Notes under the pieces: model-generated
What the model saw: the letters and a program-made list of their open reading frames with translations, nothing else
What the model was told of the DNA's origin: nothing
Database searches by the model: none
Shown: piece after piece, positions 20,830-28,510 of the stretch
Layout of the letters: each line of letters opens with the position of its first letter
How positions within the stretch are numbered: position 1 is the first letter of the stretch
Assembly: GCF_029433255.1 (NCBI RefSeq)
Contig: NZ_JAQTHU010000001.1
Coordinates: 1,612,001 to 1,676,000 of the forward strand
DNA: 64,000 nt
From: Lactobacillus sp. ESL0791
GTDB lineage: Bacteria; Bacillota; Bacilli; Lactobacillales; Lactobacillaceae
Direction of reading: 5' to 3'
Made by a program: the position numbers and the translations under genes

Positions 20830-21978
20830 CTAATATTTTCCCGTCATCCCTGCAAAGATGTCAGCACAATTATTTGAAGAATTTACCTGATCAGTTAGCG
20901 CCAACCAGTATGCCCGTTTTTGCTGCCACTTTTTATTATCTAAGTTTTGCAGACCAGCTAACAATTCTGCTTGTGTTTCAACACATTGGCCCGGCACTAC
21001 TTCTTTATAAGGCCCCAGAAGCAGTCCTCGTGTTTTTTCATATTGTACCAAGTAATTAGTGATAAAGATAATCGGCTTATCCAAATGCAGATAGTCAAAG
21101 TAAATGGAAGAAAAATCCGTCATTAAAAAGTCTGTATCACCTAATAGTTCGTATAAATCATAATCATGTTGTTCCAAGTAACTGTTATTCAAAAATGCAA
21201 TATTAGAATAATGACTATTCAGGTCAGAGAACAGCCGCATTTCATAGGGATGCAGTTTAACAATCAGGTATTGGTGCTGCGTTTTTAATGCACTATTTAG
21301 CTCATCACCACTGAAGTCAGCAAAGGCAAAAAAATTACCAGCTTTAATTTTTACCATCACACTGGAGTCAGCTAACTCGTAGCGAAATGTGGGCATATAA
21401 ATGCCGATTTGCGCCTGCTTATCCACAGCAGCAAATAAATCTTTCAGCAGCTGCTCTTTAGAAATAATCGGCTGCTGCAAACTATCAAGCCGGGGAAAAC
21501 CTAATTTCTGGTACTTAACAGCTTCAATGCCAATGCAGGCACTCATTAATGTTTCATATAAATCCGAACTGGAGCACATAATATCGGTCTGTTTACGCCA
21601 TAATTTAGCATTACGGTGATTGTCACGCCGCTTGGTATTAAATGCCATCAAACCCATGCGTTTCAGCGGCACGCCATGCCAAAACTGCACATTGACTTGG
21701 CCTTTATGTACCTTAAATGGCTGGTGGGTTGTAATCACATATTTAGCCGCACCTATTCTGCGCCAAACACTCCATGGCAGATGCGATGAGGGCCATGGTT
21801 CAACCAGCGAAACATCATAATCAGGTTGATTTGACCGCAGATACTTATAAAAGAGATAGCCGTTTGACCCTGATCTGCCCGCACCATTCAGAATGACAAT
21901 GTGCTTATCCTTCATTGGCACCAGCCGTGCGCAAAATTTCATCACTGCTAAATACAGCCGAAACAAAAAACTTTTCAT
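20830..21978 (-). CDS. CDP-glycerol:polyglycerophosphate glycerophosphotransferase family protein
   Basis: The 382-aa protein matches the TagB/TagF family that transfers glycerol phosphate (or a related polyol phosphate) to wall glycans. Family blocks include VQFWHGVPLKRMG near residue 77, YMPTFR, and LMTDFSSIYFDY near residue 290 with the DFSSIYFD active-site motif. At this size it is closer to TagB-like primers than to full TagF polymerases. It is the first gene of a three-gene cluster with the flippase and GT32. Confidence 0.87.
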   Translation of the reverse strand: MKSFLFRLYLAVMKFCARLVPMKDKHIVILNGAGRSGSNGYLFYKYLRSNQPDYDVSLVEPWPSSHLPWSVWRRIGAAKYVITTHQPFKVHKGQVNVQFWHGVPLKRMGLMAFNTKRRDNHRNAKLWRKQTDIMCSSSDLYETLMSACIGIEAVKYQKLGFPRLDSLQQPIISKEQLLKDLFAAVDKQAQIGIYMPTFRYELADSSVMVKIKAGNFFAFADFSGDELNSALKTQHQYLIVKLHPYEMRLFSDLNSHYSNIAFLNNSYLEQHDYDLYELLGDTDFLMTDFSSIYFDYLHLDKPIIFITNYLVQYEKTRGLLLGPYKEVVPGQCVETQAELLAGLQNLDNKKWQQKRAYWLALTDQVNSSNNCADIFAGMTGKY

Positions 21979-22017
21979 GATTAACTTCCCGTAAAATACT
22001 TTTCATCTTAAGATTAC

Positions 22018-22044
22018 AAAAAAAGCCTGAGTAAACTCAAGCTT
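22018..22044 (-). terminator. Terminator of the gln ABC operon
   Basis: AAGCCTGAG at 22023-22031 pairs with CTCAAGCTT at 22036-22044 with one mismatch and a TAAA loop. A T run follows on the minus strand, about 20 bases after the last permease gene. Confidence 0.75.
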
Positions 22045-22066
22045 TTTCATAATTATTTTTAAAAAT

Positions 22067-22720
22067 TTAAGCCATATGCTTCCCAATTTCGTTGCCAATC
22101 AGCGAAAGCGTAAAGCAGACAATGAAGTAAAGGACTGCTAAAGCCGCAAACATCGGCAAGATATAGTTGGCATTTTGTCCGTAAATAACCTGGGCGTGCT
22201 GCAACAATTCCGGTACCACAATGATCGTTGCTAAGGAAGTATCCTTGATCAGTGAAACGAATTGACTAATCAGCGCCGGAATCATCTTTTTGTAGCCTTG
22301 AGGCAAAACCACATGCCACAGGGCCTGACCAAAGGTCATCCCGACCGAACGACAGCCTTCCATTTGCCCCTCATCAACCGCATTGAGACCCGAACGGACA
22401 ATCTCCGCAATCATGCAGGATTCAAACACGGTCATGGCAATGATTGCAGCCGGAATCGTATTCGGCCGAAAACCAAAGTTCGGCAGTCCGAAGTAGGTAA
22501 AAAAGATTATCAGCAGCAGTGGTATGTTGCGAATAATATCAATCACGAACCCGACAATTGCGGACAAATATTTAATTTTTGAATAGCGAATAATTCCCAG
22601 AACCGAACCAATGATAAAACTTAAAATTACCGAAATAACGGAAATATAAATCGTTACCCATAAACCCATGAGCAAAAAGCGCACGTTCAGCCAGGAAAAA
22701 GCATTAATCCAATTTTGCAT
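22067..22720 (-). CDS. glnP: Glutamine-type amino acid ABC transporter permease
   Basis: The 217-aa inner-membrane permease has about five helices and the family EAA loop (MTFGQALWHVVLPQGYKKMIP). It is the fourth gene of an operon in the order ATPase, binding protein, permease, permease. It pairs with the 22733-23371 product to form the channel. Glutamine as substrate is inferred from family resemblance. Confidence 0.9.
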   Translation of the reverse strand: MQNWINAFSWLNVRFLLMGLWVTIYISVISVILSFIIGSVLGIIRYSKIKYLSAIVGFVIDIIRNIPLLLIIFFTYFGLPNFGFRPNTIPAAIIAMTVFESCMIAEIVRSGLNAVDEGQMEGCRSVGMTFGQALWHVVLPQGYKKMIPALISQFVSLIKDTSLATIIVVPELLQHAQVIYGQNANYILPMFAALAVLYFIVCFTLSLIGNEIGKHMA

Positions 22721-22732
22721 TTCAAATACCTC

Positions 22733-23371
22733 CTAAGCCACTTTCTTTTCCAAGTACCGCATGTAATAACTAAGCGGCAGCGTAATGATCAAATACAAAA
22801 CGCCAACAACTAGATAACTGTTAATCGTATCAAAAGTTATTGATGCAATTGAATTAGCTTGATACATCAGGTCGAAACCAGCAACAAAGGCTAAAACCGA
22901 GGAATTCTTTACCAAGTTAATAAATTGGTTGCCCAGCGGCGGAATCACAATTTTAAACGCCTGCGGCAAAATAATGTAGCGCATTGCCTGCCAGTAGGTC
23001 ATCCCGGTTGAACGAGCACCTTCCATTTGGCCCTTTGAGACCGACTGAATCCCAGACCGGATCGTTTCAGCAATAAATGCAGAGGTATACAAAGTCAGCC
23101 CAATTGTTCCGGCAGTAAAGCCGTTGATCTTGACAACATACATCGGAATTACCAAGTAAAAAAACATGGTAATAACCAGCAGCGGAATGTTGCGGAAGAT
23201 TTCCACGTAAGCATGGCCGATGAAGCGGGCGACCTTATTCGGGACAACCTCCATAATGGCAAAAGCGCCACCAATTATCAGGCTAAAAATCAATGCCAAA
23301 ACGCTTGATAAAACGGTCCAGCCAAAACCAACAAGAAGTTGGTTACTAAAATGAGTAAAAATATTTATCAT
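22733..23371 (-). CDS. glnM: Glutamine-type amino acid ABC transporter permease
   Basis: The 212-aa membrane permease is homologous to its downstream partner. It carries the EAA loop GMTYWQAMRYIILPQAFKIV, which contacts the ATPase. Its ATG overlaps the stop of the binding-protein gene by four bases, so expression is coupled. Having two non-identical permeases is usual for polar amino acid uptake systems. Confidence 0.9.
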   Translation of the reverse strand: MINIFTHFSNQLLVGFGWTVLSSVLALIFSLIIGGAFAIMEVVPNKVARFIGHAYVEIFRNIPLLVITMFFYLVIPMYVVKINGFTAGTIGLTLYTSAFIAETIRSGIQSVSKGQMEGARSTGMTYWQAMRYIILPQAFKIVIPPLGNQFINLVKNSSVLAFVAGFDLMYQANSIASITFDTINSYLVVGVLYLIITLPLSYYMRYLEKKVA

Positions 23372-24186
23372 CGTCTATACAACTCCTTATAGTTAAATCC
23401 CGGCACGTCGCCAAACCATTTTCTAATTAACTGGTTATATTCGCCATCATGCTGAATTTCCAAGACGGCCTTATCGACAGCCCGTGTGAAAGACTTCTGT
23501 CCCTTGTTAACGGCAACGCCATAAGGTTCCTTGGTGAAAGTCCCCCCGCGCACTTCATAGCCGGGGTTCTCAACCGCTAAGCCATATAAAATACCGTTAT
23601 CGGTCGTTAGTGCGTCGCCTTGATGTGATTTCAGGGCATTCATTGCCTGAGCATAGTCCTGCAATTCAATTACTTTGGCCTTTGGCGCCTTGGCCTTAAT
23701 ATTTTGCACAGAGTTGGCACCGACAACCCCAATTACCGTTTTGCCGTTTAAATCCCGTGTGCTCTTAATTTTGGAATTTGCAGGAACAAGCAGGGACTGG
23801 CCAGCATCAAAATAGGAATGTGAAAAATCAATCGTCTTTTTACGCTCTGGGGTAATCGACATTGTGGCAATTACCGCATCAACGTTGCCATTCTTTAGGA
23901 GCGGAATCCGTGACTGCGAGGTTGTGGTCACAAAAATTGCTTTGCCCTTGGGACCAAGAATTTTTTTGGTAATCAACTTGGCCATATCAACGTCAAAACC
24001 TTTTTGTTGTCCATCACGCACATCAATCAAACCAAACAATTTAACATCGCCCTTAACTCCCCAGGTGATGGTCTTGCTTGCCTCAGCGTTCTTTAAGACA
24101 GACTGATCGGCGGTGCTGCGGCCGCAGCCCACTAATAAAAGTACACTAAATAGTAAGGAAACCAGCCAAAATTTCTTTTTCATCAT
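23368..24186 (-). CDS. glnH: Amino acid ABC transporter substrate-binding lipoprotein
   Basis: The 272-aa precursor has a lipoprotein signal with VLLLVGC as lipobox (cysteine near residue 21). A type 3 periplasmic-binding fold follows, with the family block GFDVDMAKLITKKI and VDAVIATMSITPERK. The mature protein would be tethered outside the membrane and deliver glutamine or a related amino acid to the permease pair. Confidence 0.92.
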   Translation of the reverse strand: MMKKKFWLVSLLFSVLLLVGCGRSTADQSVLKNAEASKTITWGVKGDVKLFGLIDVRDGQQKGFDVDMAKLITKKILGPKGKAIFVTTTSQSRIPLLKNGNVDAVIATMSITPERKKTIDFSHSYFDAGQSLLVPANSKIKSTRDLNGKTVIGVVGANSVQNIKAKAPKAKVIELQDYAQAMNALKSHQGDALTTDNGILYGLAVENPGYEVRGGTFTKEPYGVAVNKGQKSFTRAVDKAVLEIQHDGEYNQLIRKWFGDVPGFNYKELYRR

Positions 24187-24195
24187 TGGCCCTCC

Positions 24196-24942
24196 TTAGT
24201 GTGAAATAATTTTACTCAAGAATTGCTGTGCCCGTTCCGTCTTCGGCTGCTTAAAGAATGACTTCGTGTCATCATCCTCAACAATTCGTCCTTGATCCAT
24301 AAAAATAACACGGTTGGCAACCTCTTTGGCAAAGCCCATTTCGTGGGTAACGATCAAAGAAGTCATGTTACTGTCTGAAGTAACCTTCTTGATAACCTGC
24401 AAAACATCATCTATCATTTCTGGATCCAAGGCGGAAGTCGGCTCATCAAATAAAAGCAGTTTGGGCCGCATCGCAAGCGACCGGGCAATCGCCACCCGCT
24501 GCTTTTGACCACCGGAGATTTGTGACGGTTTGTTATCGGCTTTGCTTTCGAGGCCGACCATCTTCAAAAGCTGCATTGCCTGCTTCTTATTTTCTTCCTC
24601 AGGCATGTGACTAACAATGCGCGGCGCCAGCATAATATTTTCTAACACCGTCTTATTGGCATACAAATTGAAGTGCTGGAAAACCATGCCAACATCCCGC
24701 CGCAAAATGTTAAAGTTAGTCTTAGGATTAGACAGGTCATGATTATTCACAATGAGCTTGCCTCCCTGAATTGATTCCAGGCCATTAACAGTTCTTACCA
24801 GTGTACTCTTACCCGAGCCCGATGGTCCGATTAAAACAACGGTTTCCCCCTTATCAATTTCTAGGTTAATGTCGTATAACGCTTGAAAATGTCCGTAAAA
24901 TTTTTGAACATTATGGAACTCGATCATTGACATTCTAATCAT
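24196..24942 (-). CDS. glnQ: Amino acid ABC transporter ATP-binding protein
   Basis: The 248-aa ATPase shows Walker A GPSGSGKST, the ABC signature ISGGQKQRVAIARSLA, Walker B LLLFDEPTSALDPE and the H-loop THEMGFAKEV. It energises the permease pair encoded downstream. It is the first gene of the operon. The ATG at 24942 lies close to AAAGGG; ATGs at codons 4 and 6 are alternatives. Confidence 0.94.
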   Translation of the reverse strand: MIRMSMIEFHNVQKFYGHFQALYDINLEIDKGETVVLIGPSGSGKSTLVRTVNGLESIQGGKLIVNNHDLSNPKTNFNILRRDVGMVFQHFNLYANKTVLENIMLAPRIVSHMPEEENKKQAMQLLKMVGLESKADNKPSQISGGQKQRVAIARSLAMRPKLLLFDEPTSALDPEMIDDVLQVIKKVTSDSNMTSLIVTHEMGFAKEVANRVIFMDQGRIVEDDDTKSFFKQPKTERAQQFLSKIISH

Positions 24943-25086
24943 CTTCCCTTTCTATTAAAAATAGGTTATTGCTACAATTTTACCCTATCATCGCCAAAAT
25001 TAAAAATATCTTGTCTTTAAATTGTAATTTTTAATTATTATTTACTATACCTATCGTTTATCTCAGCTTGTTTTTAGTTTATTCAA

Positions 25087-25123
25087 ATAAAAACACGGCT
25101 TTGGTTTCTACCAAGGCTGTGTT
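25087..25123 (-). promoter_or_regulatory. Hairpin with T run in the gln operon leader (possible attenuator)
   Basis: A 13-bp stem with two G-T pairs (25092-25104 with 25111-25123) is followed on the minus strand by TTTTTATTT. It lies about 145 bases before glnQ, with no gene upstream for it to terminate. It could be an attenuator of the gln operon or the end of a small RNA. No known riboswitch was recognised here. Confidence 0.45.
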
Positions 25124-25318
25124 CTAAAATATCCAGTGCAATTGCTGGTATTTTGAATTCAATTTCAAGACTTAATCTTTTACAGAAAATTTTGTACAAT
25201 AAAGTATATTACAGCTTATTTATTACTTTTACCAGTTAATATAGCTTCAGCAATTTTCAAGATTTAAATAATTGGATAATCGAATAGTTATTGCCATCAG
25301 TTAAGAAAGGTTTCATAT

Positions 25319-25762
25319 ATGGAAAAATCAGAAAATTACCAATTGCTTGAGCAACAAGCAGCCGCATTGCTCAAGGATGAACACGACCTCATTGCCAGCA
25401 TGAGCAACCTTGCCGCATTACTTTTTTCAGGTTTGCCCAATGTCAGCTATGCCGGTTTTTACCGCTACCAAAATGGTGAATTAATTCTTGGTCCCTTTCA
25501 GGGTCCGGTTGCCTGCATGCACATTCCGCTTGGCCGGGGTGTCTGCGGAACCGCCGCCCAAACGCAAAAAACGCAAATAGTGCCCGATGTTCATAAATTC
25601 AGCGGCCACATTGCCTGTGACGCGGATACCAATTCCGAAATTGTCGTGCCGCTGATTAAAAACGAACAACTACTTGCTGTTTTAGATATTGACAGCCACG
25701 ACTTTAACAACTTTGACCAGATCGATGCAAAATATTTAAAGAAAATAATTCAGCTAGTATAA
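25319..25762 (+). CDS. msrC: Free methionine-(R)-sulfoxide reductase (GAF domain)
   Basis: The 147-aa protein is a single GAF domain of the fRMsr type. It reduces free methionine-R-sulfoxide and so protects against oxidation. The conserved cysteines are seen in PVACMHIPLGRGVCGTAA and in GHIACDADTNSEIVVP. An AAGAAAGG ribosome-binding site precedes the start. It stands alone, converges on the next gene and shares a terminator with it. Confidence 0.92.
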   Translation: MEKSENYQLLEQQAAALLKDEHDLIASMSNLAALLFSGLPNVSYAGFYRYQNGELILGPFQGPVACMHIPLGRGVCGTAAQTQKTQIVPDVHKFSGHIACDADTNSEIVVPLIKNEQLLAVLDIDSHDFNNFDQIDAKYLKKIIQLV

Positions 25763-25779
25763 ATTTTTACCCGCATACA

Positions 25780-25830
25780 AATATTGGCAAAGCCGGTGCT
25801 ACTTGCACTTCACTTTGCCAATATTTTTTG
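25780..25830. terminator. Bidirectional terminator between msrC and the transporter gene
   Basis: AATATTGGCAAAG at 25780-25792 is perfectly complementary to CTTTGCCAATATT at 25813-25825, with a T run after it on the plus strand. Confidence 0.85.
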
Positions 25831-25831
25831 C

Positions 25832-27007
25832 TTATAATATTTTTAAGAAAATTGAGGCAATTGCAACGGAAGCAATTGAAACTGTGGCAAACCCGCCGAC
25901 TAACATCTGCGGTACCATGGTATCCTGCAAGAATTTTTCTTGTTCAGGCGTTTCGGCCACCGTGTGGGCAACCTCATTAGTCAGAAGATAGTCCATCGGG
26001 AAACCGAAAAGTGCTGTTAGGGAACACGCATAAGCCATGTACCAAGTCATCTTAAACGGTTTAGCCAAAAGGAACGATGCAATGAACATGCCGATTAATC
26101 CCAAAACAATTAAGGTCAAAATCCGCACTACCAGTGGCCCCAATTGGGCAGGTGAGACCAGGCTCAGCTGAGCAAAACAGTAGGTAATGATTCCATACAT
26201 AATCCAGTTATAGATGCCAGCCTTCTCTAAGGCATGATCCTCCAAGAAACCTAGCTGGTGGAAAATTACCCCAAAAATCAAACACATAATGCTGGAGTTA
26301 ATGGCATTATGCAACAAGGCCGAAAATCCTTCAGCGGCCAGGGCCACCAGGGCCACCTTAGCCAAAATAAAGGAAGCTGTTTCATAATCCTTAGGAAGCC
26401 ACTGCTTCTTTTTTTTCGGTGCCGCGGATTCGTCTGCTGTCTGAACAGTTCTCACCTTTCCGCCCTGTTTTTTAAAGACACCGATCAAGCGCTTGCCTTC
26501 TTTTTTCAGCATCATCGAAGTTAACGGATAGCCAACTAACGAGTGCATCACGACCATGGCAATCGGGAGTGCCGCCAGCGACATGATCCCCTGCTGTTTC
26601 AAACCGTTGGTCATGAGGAGGGCGGCAACAATTCCACCTGTCAGCGGTGGAATACCGGCAACAACTGTCTTCCAGCCCAAGAGCATGGAACCAACCGACA
26701 GTGTCAGCGCAACCGTCCCGGCTACGCCCAGCAGGGCGATACAAACCGCCTTCCACTGTTGAAGCAACTGTTTTAGACTCATCATCGTCCCCAAATGGAC
26801 TAGGTTCAGAGCCAAAAATAGCTGGGCCGCGCTGTCGCTGAATGTTGCCAGCGTTGATAAATTCTTGGGGAAGAAGGTCCAGTAACCGATCATAAACAAC
26901 ACCGCCGAAATAAACATTGATGGCAGATACGCTTTGGTCAGCTTCGACACCCATTCCCCAATAAATAGACAAATCATAATTAGTAAAAATGCTGCGATTG
27001 CTTCCAT
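25832..27007 (-). CDS. Multi-pass membrane transporter, GltS-like
   Basis: The 391-aa protein has about ten hydrophobic helices in two halves, split by a basic cytoplasmic loop near residues 170-210 (KKEGKRL to AAPKKKKQW). The Gly-rich PPLTGGIVAALLMTNG in the first half recalls the re-entrant loops of Na+/glutamate (ESS) symporters, but the match is loose. It lies 35 bases downstream of an M20 deacylase in the same direction, so it may import or export that enzyme's substrate. Substrate unknown. Confidence 0.55.
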   Translation of the reverse strand: MEAIAAFLLIMICLFIGEWVSKLTKAYLPSMFISAVLFMIGYWTFFPKNLSTLATFSDSAAQLFLALNLVHLGTMMSLKQLLQQWKAVCIALLGVAGTVALTLSVGSMLLGWKTVVAGIPPLTGGIVAALLMTNGLKQQGIMSLAALPIAMVVMHSLVGYPLTSMMLKKEGKRLIGVFKKQGGKVRTVQTADESAAPKKKKQWLPKDYETASFILAKVALVALAAEGFSALLHNAINSSIMCLIFGVIFHQLGFLEDHALEKAGIYNWIMYGIITYCFAQLSLVSPAQLGPLVVRILTLIVLGLIGMFIASFLLAKPFKMTWYMAYACSLTALFGFPMDYLLTNEVAHTVAETPEQEKFLQDTMVPQMLVGGFATVSIASVAIASIFLKIL

Positions 27008-27041
27008 TAGAGTATAACCTCCTCCAAAAGTGAATTATTTA

Positions 27042-28277
27042 TTAAGCAAAAAACTTAGTAAACAATTCCTCATACAAATCAATAAATTCCAAGTACATCG
27101 TCTTTGAAAGGTATTCATTATTACCGTGTTCGTTATCGTTACCCGGACCAAACATTACATAATTGCAACCGACTGGGTGATCAATCAGCAGCTCAGAAGC
27201 ATCCGTGGCTCCGGAAATTCCCATCGGCAGAATTTTATCAGTTGCAAACTTCAAGCCTGATAGATCTGCCGCCTTTTTCATTTCTGCTAACTCGTCTGCG
27301 GAATAGTTTTGGGAAGCATAATACTTTTTGGCATACGGTGCACCCAGTTTTTGGACTAACTTGAGAATTTTGGAATTGGCATCACCAACAATCGGGATGA
27401 TGTCGTTATCAACTGAATAACTGATGTGACCGTTAGTGTGTGCGTTGTAATCATCAATAATATCGGAGACATCCTGCAAAATTTCTTTATTGCTGAACTC
27501 AGGAATTGTTCTAACATTGACAATCGCTTCGGCATAACCCGGAATCGCATTCGGCTGCTTGCCGCCGTGAAAAGCATCAATATTAAAGACAGTATCACCC
27601 AGATCCTTGTTATGCCGTTCTGCCATAACACTAGTGATTTTTTCCTTAATTTTATTCAGAACATTAATCAGATGCTCAACCGCGTTGTTGCCCAGCTTAG
27701 GCATCGAGCTATGGGCGGCCTTACCGACCGATTTAACATAAATGTTCAGCGCACCCTTGCTTGCATACGGAGCACGGAAGCCAGAAGGCTCACCAACAAT
27801 CAAAGTGTCAACGTCCTTCATATAGCCATCCTTGTAAAATTTCTTGGAACCCGGAAGGCCAATCTCTTCTCCCGCTGTTACCAGCAGCCGAATCGTTCCA
27901 TTTAACGGCACCTTTTTTTCTTTTAAATCCATCATTGCGATGACCATCGCAGCTAGGCCGCCCTTCATGTCGGTGGTACCGCGACCGTATAATTTATCGC
28001 CCTTGGCAGTTAACTTAAACGGATCGGTTTTCCAATTATCCAGTTCAACATCAACTACATCCATGTGACCGACTACGCCTAACACCGGCTTACCTGAACC
28101 AATCTCTGCAACTAAATTAGCCCGATCATTGCCCAGCGATATAATTTTACTCGTGATCCCTGCCTGTTTGAGTAAGGATTGCAGATATACCGCTACTGGA
28201 TATTCATGTCCATTAACTGATTTAAAGCTAACCAGTTTTTCTAACACTGCTAATTTTTGTTTTTCGTCCATTTTCAT
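27042..28277 (-). CDS. ArgE/DapE-family M20 deacylase
   Basis: The cytoplasmic enzyme (about 411 aa) is of the M20 di-zinc family, which hydrolyses N-acyl amino acids or small peptides. GVVGHMDVVD and GRGTTDMKGG carry metal ligands, and TAGEEIGLPG carries the catalytic and ligand glutamates. The start is set at the ATG at 28277 after AGAGG, with ATG 28271 equally possible; the longer reading from 28307 leaves this site inside the gene. The exact acyl substrate cannot be told from sequence. Confidence 0.85.
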   Translation of the reverse strand: MKMDEKQKLAVLEKLVSFKSVNGHEYPVAVYLQSLLKQAGITSKIISLGNDRANLVAEIGSGKPVLGVVGHMDVVDVELDNWKTDPFKLTAKGDKLYGRGTTDMKGGLAAMVIAMMDLKEKKVPLNGTIRLLVTAGEEIGLPGSKKFYKDGYMKDVDTLIVGEPSGFRAPYASKGALNIYVKSVGKAAHSSMPKLGNNAVEHLINVLNKIKEKITSVMAERHNKDLGDTVFNIDAFHGGKQPNAIPGYAEAIVNVRTIPEFSNKEILQDVSDIIDDYNAHTNGHISYSVDNDIIPIVGDANSKILKLVQKLGAPYAKKYYASQNYSADELAEMKKAADLSGLKFATDKILPMGISGATDASELLIDHPVGCNYVMFGPGNDNEHGNNEYLSKTMYLEFIDLYEELFTKFFA

Positions 28278-28412
28278 CAGTCCTCTCGTCCACTTACGTT
28301 TTATCAATTGATAACACTAATAAGTATGTCATTAAATATATCATAAAATTTTAAAAACACATAGTATTTTTATTATTTTTTCATCTTTTTGGGAAATAGC
28401 AATCGACCAAAC

Positions 28413-28452
28413 AAAAAAGCTGGCCATGACACAAGGTCAGGTCAGCCTTTCA
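28413..28452 (-). terminator. Terminator of the P-type ATPase gene
   Basis: An imperfect stem with GGCTG/CAGC and ACC/GGC parts is followed by TTTTTTG on the minus strand. It lies about 60 bases past the ATPase stop. Confidence 0.6.
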
Positions 28453-28510
28453 ACTACAAAACTTATATTTTTTGTTTATCCTCTTTTTTAACTAATAACC
28501 AATGTTTTAC

